Made by a program: the position numbers and the translations under genes
Assembly (NCBI GenBank): GCA_905214465.1
Contig: CAJMMD010000041.1
Span: 1-11,920 of the forward strand
DNA: 11,920 nt
Reading direction: 5' to 3'
DNA from: an uncultured bacterium
Lineage (GTDB): Bacteria > Actinomycetota > Coriobacteriia > Coriobacteriales > Coriobacteriaceae
The notes under the pieces: generated by a model
What the model saw: only the letters and a program-made list of their open reading frames with translations
What the model was told of the DNA's origin: nothing
Database searches by the model: none
Part shown: positions 1 to 6,479 of the stretch, in pieces
Layout: each line of letters starts with the position of its first letter
Numbering within the stretch: the stretch's first letter is position 1

Positions 1-87
1 ATCGAGGCCATTCGCAAACATGGACTTTGTCCACTGCACCGCGTGAGCTTTTGCGGAAACTTTCTGCAGACTGAGCGCCTTTTCTAG
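1..87 (+). CDS. rnhB: Ribonuclease HII, C-terminal end (partial)
   Basis: This is the 3' end of a gene that begins before the window: 28 codons in frame 1, ending in TAG at 85-87. The peptide reads EAIRKHGLCPLHRVSF and then a short tail. It matches the conserved C-terminal pattern of RNase HII (EAI-x-x-x-G-x-x-P-x-H-R-x-S-F). RNase HII cuts RNA in RNA/DNA hybrids and at single ribonucleotides left in DNA. The catalytic acidic residues lie upstream and cannot be seen. Context agrees, because rnhB directly precedes yraN in many actinobacteria. The call rests on a short motif plus context. Confidence 0.78.
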   Translation: MEAIRKHGLCPLHRVSFCGNFLQTERLF

Positions 88-136
88 GTCAATTGTGGAG
101 ACAGGGACCTCAGGGGTTTTATAAACCTGCTGGCAG

Positions 137-178
137 CGGGCCGTATGCAACAGCATTGCTGCGTACGGCCCGTTTTTT
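137..178 (+). terminator. Strong intrinsic terminator after rnhB
   Basis: A long inverted repeat pairs 137-149 with 160-172 (CGGGCCGTA against TACGGCCCG, then a G-T pair and three more pairs). After one A-C mismatch, two further pairs close a GCAT tetraloop at 153-156. Six T residues follow at 173-178. This is a textbook Rho-independent terminator. It lies 50 bp after the rnhB stop and separates that transcript from the yraN operon. Confidence 0.9.
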
Positions 179-264
179 GACGGCATTTGGTCAGCTTTTG
201 GTTTGCTTCCGGTACTTACCCGCATGAAAGGTGCCCTCATCATCGGGGCAATGCAGTGTGCGGG

Positions 265-271
265 AAAGGAG
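265..271 (+). promoter_or_regulatory. Ribosome binding site that sets the yraN start
   Basis: AAAGGAG lies five bases before the ATG at 277. The reading frame is open back to a TTG at 187 with no comparable site before it, so the ATG is preferred. I see no convincing -35/-10 pair between 179 and 264, so the promoter of this operon is not located. Confidence 0.75.
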
Positions 272-276
272 ACCCC

Positions 277-762
277 ATGAGTGCCGCAAGCAAAAAGAGC
301 AAGACGCAGCAGCTCAAGGAGCGTTGGGAAAACGGCGAGCTCGACTGCGGGGCGATGACGCCCGAGTTTATCAAGGGACTCAGTCCCCGCGAGCTGGGCA
401 TGCTGGGCGAGCTGATCACCATCGACTACTTTAACGAGCGCGGCTACACCTTGCTGGAGCAGGGTTATCGTTGCACCGAGGGCGAGGCCGATCTGGTGCT
501 GCTCGATGAGCTCGACGATGTCGTGGTGATGGCCGAGGTCAAGACCAGACGCGTCGCACTGGATTGCAGCACGCGGGTCTTTCCCGAGGAGGCCGTGGAC
601 GCCCAAAAGCAACGCCGCTACCGCCGCATCGCAAGTTGCTATCTCATGGAGCATTATCCGCTCAAGGCGATTCGCTTCGATGCCGTGGGCGTCACCATTC
701 GCGGCGGGCATATCGCCGAGATCGAGCATCAGTACAACGCGTTCGATTGGCAGGTGTCGTGA
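277..762 (+). CDS. yraN: YraN / UPF0102 family nuclease-fold protein
   Basis: The product has 161 residues. The family has a restriction-endonuclease-like (PD-(D/E)xK) fold and is poorly characterised. A role in DNA repair or recombination is suggested by its fold and its constant neighbours. The core begins near residue 39 (ELGMLGELITIDYFNERGY) and contains GEAD (69-72) and AEVKTR (86-91). That places the likely metal-binding residues at Glu70, Asp72, Glu87 and Lys89. The first 38 residues are a charged extension (KKSKTQQLKERWENGE) that shorter homologues such as E. coli YraN (131 residues) lack. The stop overlaps the comM start (TGATG), which implies translational coupling. The family call is firm; the cellular role is inferred. 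Confidence 0.88.
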   Translation: MSAASKKSKTQQLKERWENGELDCGAMTPEFIKGLSPRELGMLGELITIDYFNERGYTLLEQGYRCTEGEADLVLLDELDDVVVMAEVKTRRVALDCSTRVFPEEAVDAQKQRRYRRIASCYLMEHYPLKAIRFDAVGVTIRGGHIAEIEHQYNAFDWQVS

Positions 763-2285
763 TGGCGTTCGAGACGTTTGCCGTTCACGCGGCCTGCATC
801 CGTGGCGTCGAGGCGATTCACGTCACGGTCGAGGTCTCGCTTGCCGGTGGTGTTCCGGGCATCCAAATGCTCGGCATTCCGAGTATGGAGGTGATGGAGT
901 CACGCGGTCGTATTCGCTGCGCGATGCGCTCCGCCGGGTTCGAGATCCCACGCTCGGGCATTACGGTCAACCTAGCGCCCGGCGATATTCGCAAGACCGG
1001 TAGCGGCTTTGATCTGCCCATCGCCATCGCGGTTCTGGCGGCCGATGGGCAGATTCCCCGTGACAACCTCGATCGCTGCCTTATCGCCGGCGAGCTCGGC
1101 TTGGACGGTACGGTGCTTCCCGTCAAGGGCGAGGTGGCGTTTCAGCTATTGGCACGTGATATGGGGCTGTCCTTTATCGCCGGCAGGTCCGATCAGCATG
1201 TGCCGCTTGCGGGCGTGGATTGTGGATTCATCGATCATTTGTCTCAGCTTGCCCATGGCATGGGCGATGCCGCGCGGCACTACTTGGATTCCGAGGGTGT
1301 TGAGGCGACCTTTGAGCCCGAACTCGACTATGCCGATGTGCTAGGGCAGGAAGTCGCTAAACGCGGCATGGCGCTTGCGGCCGCCGGCGAGCTCGGTTTG
1401 CTTATGATCGGGTCCCCGGGATCGGGCAAGACGATGCTCGCGCGTCGTATGACCGGCATCCTGCCCGAGCTTTCCGTTGAGGATCAACAGGAGGCGCTGT
1501 GCATCCATTCGGTTTTGGGTGAGAACATTGATGGCTTGTTGGCGGGGCACCGGCCCTTCCGCAGTCCCCATCACAGTATTTCGACCGCAGGTCTTATCGG
1601 CGGTGGGCGCCCGGTGCACCCGGGTGAGATCAGCCTTGCTCATGGCGGCGTGCTATTTTTGGACGAGCTTGCTGAGTTTCCCACGGGTGTGCTGCAGACG
1701 CTGCGTCAGCCCATCGAGCGCGGCTATGTGAGGATCGTGCGCGTCGACGGGGCTTTTACCTTCCCGTCGCGCTTTCAGCTGCTGGCTGCGAGCAATCCCT
1801 GCCCCTGCGGCTTTTTGGGCGATCGTGAGGTACCGTGTCGCTGCTCGGCGGCGATGGTCGAGCGCTATCGGTCTAAACTGCGCGGTCCTTTGGCCGACCG
1901 TATCGACATGATGATCGATGTGACCCGTCCCGACCCTCAGATGATTATCGAGGGCGCGGAGGGTATGTCGTCAGCTGAGTTACGTGACTACGTTGTGCGC
2001 GGTCGCGCTTTTCGCGCTTGGCGCGAATCCCGTATGGACGATGCTGATGCCGAGGCCGAGGATGACGAGACACGGTCCATTGACGGCGTCGTTTCGACCT
2101 TTGAGCTCGATGATGCGGCGGAGAAGTGTGTGCTCGGCCTGTCGAAGCGCACGCATCTCACGGGCCGCGGCATCGTGCGCCTGGCGCGTATCGCGCGTAC
2201 CATCGCCGACGTCGCCGAGAGCGAGCAAGTGACGCAGGACCACGTGCTCGAGGCGGCGATGTACCAGGGAAGGAGGGACCAATGA
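762..2285 (+). CDS. comM: ComM / YifB family Mg-chelatase-like AAA+ ATPase
   Basis: The product has 507 residues, the usual length for the family. ComM is a hexameric helicase that promotes branch migration during integration of transforming DNA. The N-terminal third (1-170) is the Lon-protease-like ChlI domain, with GIQMLGIP and NLAPGDIRKTGSGFDLPIA. The AAA+ core has Walker A GSPGSGKT (217-224), the hallmark HRPFRSPHHS (263-272), Walker B VLFLDEL (297-303), sensor AASNPCPCG (342-350) and a likely arginine finger at Arg380. Four cysteines (347, 349, 359, 361; CPC and CRC) could bind zinc, as in relatives. The C-terminal lid ends in ARIARTIADV. An acidic insert (residues 426-437) interrupts the linker before the lid. 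The start overlaps the yraN stop. Confidence 0.95.
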   Translation: MAFETFAVHAACIRGVEAIHVTVEVSLAGGVPGIQMLGIPSMEVMESRGRIRCAMRSAGFEIPRSGITVNLAPGDIRKTGSGFDLPIAIAVLAADGQIPRDNLDRCLIAGELGLDGTVLPVKGEVAFQLLARDMGLSFIAGRSDQHVPLAGVDCGFIDHLSQLAHGMGDAARHYLDSEGVEATFEPELDYADVLGQEVAKRGMALAAAGELGLLMIGSPGSGKTMLARRMTGILPELSVEDQQEALCIHSVLGENIDGLLAGHRPFRSPHHSISTAGLIGGGRPVHPGEISLAHGGVLFLDELAEFPTGVLQTLRQPIERGYVRIVRVDGAFTFPSRFQLLAASNPCPCGFLGDREVPCRCSAAMVERYRSKLRGPLADRIDMMIDVTRPDPQMIIEGAEGMSSAELRDYVVRGRAFRAWRESRMDDADAEAEDDETRSIDGVVSTFELDDAAEKCVLGLSKRTHLTGRGIVRLARIARTIADVAESEQVTQDHVLEAAMYQGRRDQ

Positions 2286-3217
2286 TGGCCGAGGGGACCT
2301 TCGAGCTGCATCCAGGTGACGCGTTGTATCCCGAGACCGTTTTGGAGCTTTCTGATGTACCCCAGACACTCTATGTGCGCGGCAACCCCGAGGTGCTTTC
2401 GACGCCCGCGCTCTCCATCATCGGCGCGCGCAAGGCCTCTCCGTATGGTCTTGCCGTGGCAGAGCTTGCGGCAAAGGTTGCGGTCGAGGCGGGCGTGACG
2501 GTAGTTTCGGGCGGCGCGGTCGGTTGTGACCAGGCCTCGGGTTGGGCTGCGGTCAACGCCGGCGGCAAACACGTCGTGGTGCTGGGGACGGGTGCCGACG
2601 TGGTCTACCCGCGTTCGAGCGCGGGGCTTATTACGCGCACGCTCGATACGGGTGGCGCGGTCGTGTCGATCTCTCCGTGGGGCATGGGTCCGCGCAAGTT
2701 TGCCTTTCCGCGCCGCAATCGCGTAATCGCGGCCCTGTCGCAAGCCCTCTTTGTATCCGAGGCGGGTATGCCTTCCGGGACGTTTTCTACAGCCGAGGCT
2801 GCTATGGATTTGGGGCGAGAACTTCTTGCCGTGCCAGGGTCGATCCTATCGCCCGAGTCGCGTGGCACGAATTACCTCATTGCGAACGGTGCCTGCTGCA
2901 TCATCGACGAGGAATCTATCGAGATGGCTATTTCACGCATCTACGGCACCCTGCGCTACTCGCGCCCCGATGCTCCCGGCATTGCCGACCTGGATCAAAC
3001 ACAGCAGACCGTGATGCATGCGCTCATCGCCTCTCCGCTCAAGGTCGACGACATCGCGGCGCTCGTCTCGCTCGATGCCGTCGGCGTACTCAAACTCCTG
3101 GGTTCGCTTGAGCTCGAGGGTCTTATCGAGCGCATGATGGATGGAAGGTATGCGCCCTCCAAGTTTGCCCTTCACGCTCAGACACCCTTCGGTCACAATG
3201 GAAAACATGTCAATTAG
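2282..3217 (+). CDS. dprA: DNA-processing protein DprA (Smf)
   Basis: The product has 311 residues from ATG 2282. DprA binds single-stranded DNA entering by transformation and loads RecA on it. The Rossmann-like core runs from about residue 12 to 215: GDALYP, LSIIGARKASPYG (44-56), VVSGGAVGCD (74-83), FPRRNRVIAALS (142-153), SGTFSTAEAAMDLGRE and GTNYLIANGA. A winged-helix domain follows at about 237-293. The SAM-like N-terminal domain of many DprAs is missing, since the core begins almost at the start codon. GCDQASGW replaces the more usual GID-x-x-AH. AGGAGG at 2271-2276 serves either ATG 2282 (overlapping the comM stop as ATGA) or ATG 2285, which would drop one Met. Confidence 0.95.
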   Translation: MMAEGTFELHPGDALYPETVLELSDVPQTLYVRGNPEVLSTPALSIIGARKASPYGLAVAELAAKVAVEAGVTVVSGGAVGCDQASGWAAVNAGGKHVVVLGTGADVVYPRSSAGLITRTLDTGGAVVSISPWGMGPRKFAFPRRNRVIAALSQALFVSEAGMPSGTFSTAEAAMDLGRELLAVPGSILSPESRGTNYLIANGACCIIDEESIEMAISRIYGTLRYSRPDAPGIADLDQTQQTVMHALIASPLKVDDIAALVSLDAVGVLKLLGSLELEGLIERMMDGRYAPSKFALHAQTPFGHNGKHVN

Positions 3218-3224
3218 AAAGGTG
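3218..3224 (+). promoter_or_regulatory. Ribosome binding site that sets the trmFO start
   Basis: AAAGGTG ends seven bases before ATG 3232. It leaves only one base before the in-frame TTG 3226, so the ATG is the start. No terminator or promoter is seen in the 14-bp gap after dprA, so trmFO is probably cotranscribed with it. Confidence 0.7.
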
Positions 3225-3231
3225 TTTGCAG

Positions 3232-4569
3232 ATGCTGTTTGATCAGGTGACGGTTATCGGTGGCGGTCTGGCGGGTTCGGAGTGCGCGATTCAGCTGGCA
3301 GATCGCGGGTTCGCCGTAAAGCTGTGCGAGATGCGCCCCCAGGTTAGCTCCCCGGCCCACCATACCGATCACCTGGCAGAGCTCGTCTGTTCCAATTCGT
3401 TTAAGTCGACCCGTCCGGATTCCGCGGCTGGATTGCTGAAGGCCGAGCTTGAGCGCATGGGTTCAGTCCTGCTCGATTGCGCCCATCGCGCGGCTGTTCC
3501 CGCCGGTGGCGCCTTGGCGGTCGACCGCGTCAAGTTTTCCGAGTTTGTCGAGGCCGAGGTTGCCGCCCGTCCCAATATCGAGATCATTCACGGCGAGGTC
3601 ACGCAGATTCCCGAAGGTCACGTGGTCATTGCCGCTGGCCCCTTGTGCTCGCCGGCGCTGAGCGAAGAGGTCATGAAGCTCGTCGGTGGCGACGCCCTTG
3701 CGTTCTTCGATGCCGCGGCGCCGATCGTCGATGCCTCCACGCTCGATATGGACGTGCTGTTCTCGCAGTCGCGCTACGAGGAGCAGGGGAGCGGCGACTA
3801 TCTCAACGCTCCGCTCAATAAGGAGGAGTACGAGGCCTTTATCGAGGCGCTTACTACGGCCGACCGCGTGGTGCTCAAGGACTTTGAGGGCGGCGATCTG
3901 TTCCAGGCCTGCCAGCCTGCCGAGGAAGTTGCGCGCACCGGCAAGGACGCCATTCGCTTTGGCGCCATGAAGCCCGTCGGCCTCACCGACCCGCGAACCG
4001 GTCGTCGTCCCTGGGCGGCGATTCAGCTGCGTGCCGAGAATAAGGAGAAGACCGCCTATAACCTGGTGGGCTTCCAGACCAACTTGACCTTTGGCGAGCA
4101 GAAGCGCGTCTTCCATATGGTGCCGGGCCTGGAGAACGCTGAGTTCTTCCGCTACGGTGTCATGCACCGTAATACCTTTGTCGACGCCCCGCACGTGCTC
4201 GATGGCACTTTTGCCGTGCCCGGCACCGGCGTGCGCCTGGCTGGTCAGATCACCGGCACCGAGGGGTACATGGAAGCCGTGGCGACGGGTCTGCTCGCGG
4301 CGCTCAACACCTATGCCGAGGCTATCGGGGCCGCGGGCGTCGAGTTGCCGCGTGTGGGCGCCCTGGGTGCGCTCGTGGGCTATGCGACCGATCCTGCCAC
4401 CGTGGGCTATCAGCCTATGCATGTCAACTTTGGCCTGGTGCCGCCACTCGAGGATGGTAAGCGCCGCAGCAAGCGCGACCGCTACCAGGCCTATGCGGAC
4501 CGTGCGCTCGAGGCCCTTGATGCCTATCTGGCCACTCGCCCCGATCTGTTTGGAGGCGACCGGTCATAG
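3232..4569 (+). CDS. trmFO: Methylenetetrahydrofolate-tRNA (uracil-54-C5)-methyltransferase TrmFO
   Basis: The product has 445 residues, normal for TrmFO (formerly Gid). It makes the T-loop m5U54 of tRNA using methylenetetrahydrofolate and FAD instead of SAM. The N-terminal FAD-binding motif is VIGGGLAGSE (8-17), followed by CEMRP (32-36) and LVCSNSFKS (51-59). Cys53 and Cys227 (FQACQPAEE) match the two cysteines, Cys53 and Cys226, shown to matter in Bacillus TrmFO. Other family blocks are PVGLTDPRTGRRPWAAIQLR (248-267) and GTEGYMEAVATG (342-353). Most actinobacteria lack TrmFO, so its presence favours a Coriobacteriia-like host. Its last codons carry the Shine-Dalgarno site of xerC. Confidence 0.97.
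   Translation: MLFDQVTVIGGGLAGSECAIQLADRGFAVKLCEMRPQVSSPAHHTDHLAELVCSNSFKSTRPDSAAGLLKAELERMGSVLLDCAHRAAVPAGGALAVDRVKFSEFVEAEVAARPNIEIIHGEVTQIPEGHVVIAAGPLCSPALSEEVMKLVGGDALAFFDAAAPIVDASTLDMDVLFSQSRYEEQGSGDYLNAPLNKEEYEAFIEALTTADRVVLKDFEGGDLFQACQPAEEVARTGKDAIRFGAMKPVGLTDPRTGRRPWAAIQLRAENKEKTAYNLVGFQTNLTFGEQKRVFHMVPGLENAEFFRYGVMHRNTFVDAPHVLDGTFAVPGTGVRLAGQITGTEGYMEAVATGLLAALNTYAEAIGAAGVELPRVGALGALVGYATDPATVGYQPMHVNFGLVPPLEDGKRRSKRDRYQAYADRALEALDAYLATRPDLFGGDRS
4552..4556 (+). promoter_or_regulatory. Ribosome binding site for xerC inside the end of trmFO
   Basis: GGAGG lies nine bases before ATA 4566, the codon that overlaps the trmFO stop. It is the only good Shine-Dalgarno-like site near the true beginning of the xerC coding frame. 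No ATG, GTG or TTG in that frame follows it until GTG 4644, 87 bases away. Confidence 0.5.
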
Positions 4570-5486
4570 CCTTTGACCTGTACGACACCGTCGACTCGTT
4601 TATCGCCTATATCTCACGTGTCGAGGGACTTTCTCCCAACACGGTGACGGCCTATGGCTCGAGGCTGGAGCGTTTTGCTGCCTGGTGCGAGCGTGAGGAT
4701 ATAGATGCTTTCGCTGCCGACGTGCGCACCATTCGTCGCTATCTTGCCGAACTTTCGCGTGAGCAGGTGGCTCCCCGAACGCTTGCGGCACACCTGTCTG
4801 CCATTCGCTCGCTCTATCGGTGGATGGCTGCCGAGGGGGTCGTGGAGGGCGATGTGGTCTCGGCAATTTCCTCGCCCAAGCTCCCGCGCGATCTACCCGG
4901 TGTGCTGACGACCCAACAGGTGGAGGCGCTGCTCAAGACGCCTGATACCTCAACACCCGCGGGACTGCGCGATGCGGCGATGCTCGAGCTGCTCTATGCC
5001 TCGGGCGCCCGTATCTCTGAGCTCGCAGCACTCAATGTGGAGTCCATTGCGTGGTCCGAACGCACGCTGCGCCTGTGGGGCAAGGGGAGCAAAGAACGTA
5101 TCGTCCCTCTGTATCGTCGCGCGCTCGAGGCGACGCGTCTCTATATTGAGGAGGGGCGGCCGGAGTTGCTCGCTCAGGCAAAGCGCCGTGACCCCACTAC
5201 CGGGCCGCATCCGCTGCTTATATCGGCGCGCGGTAATCGCATGAGTGCCGCCATGCTCAGGCGGCGGTTCCATACTCTGGCGACACTCGCCGGCATTCCG
5301 GCCGACATCGCCCCGCATGCGATTCGCCATACCTTTGCGACCGACTTGCTCGAGGGCGGTGCGGACCTGCGCTCGGTTCAAGAGCTGCTGGGTCATGCGA
5401 GCCTGTCCACGACGCAGATCTACACGCACCTCACGCCCGATCGGCTCAAACGTGCCGTGGCTCAAGCCCATCCCCGAGGCGAATAG
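4566..5486 (+). CDS. xerC: Site-specific tyrosine recombinase XerC (XerC/XerD family)
   Basis: XerC/D recombinases resolve chromosome dimers at dif sites. From ATA 4566 the protein has 306 residues, the normal family length. Residues 5-23 (DTVDSF...VEGLSPNTV) form the first helix of the conserved core-binding domain, so coding must begin upstream of GTG 4644. The catalytic set is complete: Arg149 (SGARISEL), Lys173 (GKGSKER), His251 and Arg254 (HAIRHTFATDLL), His277 (LLGHASLSTTQIYTHL) and Tyr286. The C-terminus HPRGE is typical. The neighbour trmFO matches the Bacillus trmFO-xerC (codV) pair, so XerC is preferred over XerD, though sequence alone does not settle it. The start is uncertain: the frame from 4521 to 4643 has no ATG, GTG or TTG. 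A conservative annotation would be 4644-5486 (280 residues). Confidence 0.9.
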   Translation: MAFDLYDTVDSFIAYISRVEGLSPNTVTAYGSRLERFAAWCEREDIDAFAADVRTIRRYLAELSREQVAPRTLAAHLSAIRSLYRWMAAEGVVEGDVVSAISSPKLPRDLPGVLTTQQVEALLKTPDTSTPAGLRDAAMLELLYASGARISELAALNVESIAWSERTLRLWGKGSKERIVPLYRRALEATRLYIEEGRPELLAQAKRRDPTTGPHPLLISARGNRMSAAMLRRRFHTLATLAGIPADIAPHAIRHTFATDLLEGGADLRSVQELLGHASLSTTQIYTHLTPDRLKRAVAQAHPRGE

Positions 5487-5504
5487 TGGCTGGGACGTCC
5501 CGTG

Positions 5505-5526
5505 CCGCACTCAGGTGTGTGGTTTT
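5505..5526 (+). terminator. Weak candidate terminator after xerC
   Basis: CCGCAC (5505-5510) pairs with GTGTGG (5517-5522), including one G-T pair, around a six-base loop. Only four T residues follow. It begins 18 bp after the xerC stop and just before the rpsB promoter, a sensible place to end the operon. The stem is short, so efficiency is doubtful. Confidence 0.4.
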
Positions 5527-5535
5527 GATTGCGGG

Positions 5536-5564
5536 TTGGCACGAAGATGCATTCCTGCTATCAT
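5536..5564 (+). promoter_or_regulatory. Sigma70-type promoter of rpsB-tsf
   Basis: TTGGCA (5536-5541) and TATCAT (5559-5564) are separated by exactly 17 bp. A TG at 5556-5557 gives an extended -10. Each hexamer differs from consensus at one base. Transcription would start near 5571. This is the best promoter in the window and fits the high expression expected of ribosomal protein S2 and EF-Ts. Confidence 0.75.
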
Positions 5565-5570
5565 TCATCA

Positions 5571-5705
5571 GGTTGCTTCACGGCAACATGTTTTTATCAC
5601 GCACGCGCGGCTACTTCATACCGTGGTGCCCGGGCTTTGGTAGCACATGTCCGGGTTGGTTTTGGAGGATGACCCCGCGCGGAGGCAAACCACAGGAGGT
5701 TTAAC
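5571..5705 (+). promoter_or_regulatory. Structured 5' leader of rpsB (candidate S2 autoregulatory RNA)
   Basis: The predicted leader of about 135 nt has three local hairpins. GTTGC 5572-5576 pairs with GCAAC 5583-5587. CCCGGGC 5629-5635 pairs with 5649-5655, including one G-T pair. TGGTTT 5657-5662 pairs with AAACCA 5687-5692, extendable by G5664-C5686 past a bulged T. The last stem ends one base before the Shine-Dalgarno site AGGAGGT (5694-5700), which is five bases before the ATG. In E. coli, S2 represses its own rpsB-tsf mRNA through the leader. A similar role here is inferred, and I do not recognise a named motif. Confidence 0.5.
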
Positions 5706-6434
5706 ATGGCTACCAAGATTAATATCCGCACCCTGCTCGAGGCCGGCTGCCACTTCGGTCACCAGACCCGTCGCTGGAACCCCAAGATGAAGCCGTTCAT
5801 CTTCGGTGAGCGCAACGGCATCTACATCCTCGACCTCAAGCAGACCATCCTCGACGCCGACCAGGCCTACACCTTCGTCAAGAACGTCGCCAAGGGTGGC
5901 AACGTGCTGTTCGTCGGCACCAAGAAGCAGGCTCAGGAGGCCGTCAAGAACGCTGCTGAGCGCGCTAATATGCCCTACATCAACCAGCGTTGGCTCGGCG
6001 GTATGCTGACCAACTTCGTCACCATCCGCTCCCGCATCAACCGCATGGAGGAGCTCGAGGCCATGGTCGAGGACGGCCGCATGGCAGTGCTCCCCAAGAA
6101 GGAGCAGGCTGTGCTCGGCAAGGAGCTCACCAAGCTCCAGACCAACCTCGGTGGCGCCCGCGACATGAAGGGTCTGCCCCAGGCTCTCTTCGTCATCGAC
6201 ACTAAGCGCGAGGAGAACGCCATCAAGGAGGCTCAGCGCCTGAACATCCCCGTCGTCGCTCTGATCGACACCAACTCCGATCCCGACGAGGTCGAGTACG
6301 GCATCCCCTGCAACGATGACGCTATCTCCGCTGTCACCCTTATGTGCGAGCTCATGGCTGACGCCTGCCTCGCTGGCTCCGGTAAGGAGCAGGTCTCCGA
6401 GGCCGAGATGGCCGCTGAGCCCAAGGCCGAGTAA
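5706..6434 (+). CDS. rpsB: 30S ribosomal protein S2
   Basis: The product has 242 residues and is full length. S2 is a late-assembling protein of the small subunit, near the platform and the mRNA exit path. Family blocks are GHQTRRWNPKM (18-28), LFVGTKKQA (68-76), RWLGGMLTNF (95-104), LFVIDTKREENAIKEA (161-176) and IDTNSDPDEVEYGIPCNDDA (187-206). The C-terminus is a short acidic tail. Codons are almost uniformly the preferred set (AAG, CTC, GTC, ATC), as expected for a very highly expressed gene and unlike the left-hand operon. The start ATG has a perfect AGGAGGT five bases upstream. It is cotranscribed with tsf across a 45-bp T-rich gap that has no terminator. Confidence 0.98.
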   Translation: MATKINIRTLLEAGCHFGHQTRRWNPKMKPFIFGERNGIYILDLKQTILDADQAYTFVKNVAKGGNVLFVGTKKQAQEAVKNAAERANMPYINQRWLGGMLTNFVTIRSRINRMEELEAMVEDGRMAVLPKKEQAVLGKELTKLQTNLGGARDMKGLPQALFVIDTKREENAIKEAQRLNIPVVALIDTNSDPDEVEYGIPCNDDAISAVTLMCELMADACLAGSGKEQVSEAEMAAEPKAE

Positions 6435-6479
6435 ATCAGTCTTAGTTAATTCTTTTTCATCTCTTTGAAAGGAACCACA

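Noticed and set aside
187..276. A longer yraN starting at TTG 187
   Set aside because: No Shine-Dalgarno site precedes TTG 187, the added residues resemble no family sequence, and ATG 277 has a well-spaced AAAGGAG.
3226..3231. TTG 3226 as the trmFO start
   Set aside because: It lies one base after the Shine-Dalgarno site. ATG 3232 has normal spacing and gives family numbering, with Cys53 in place.
5486..5704. A 72-codon + strand frame in the xerC-rpsB gap
   Set aside because: It overlaps the rpsB promoter, leader hairpins and Shine-Dalgarno site, has no binding site of its own and shows no protein-like composition.
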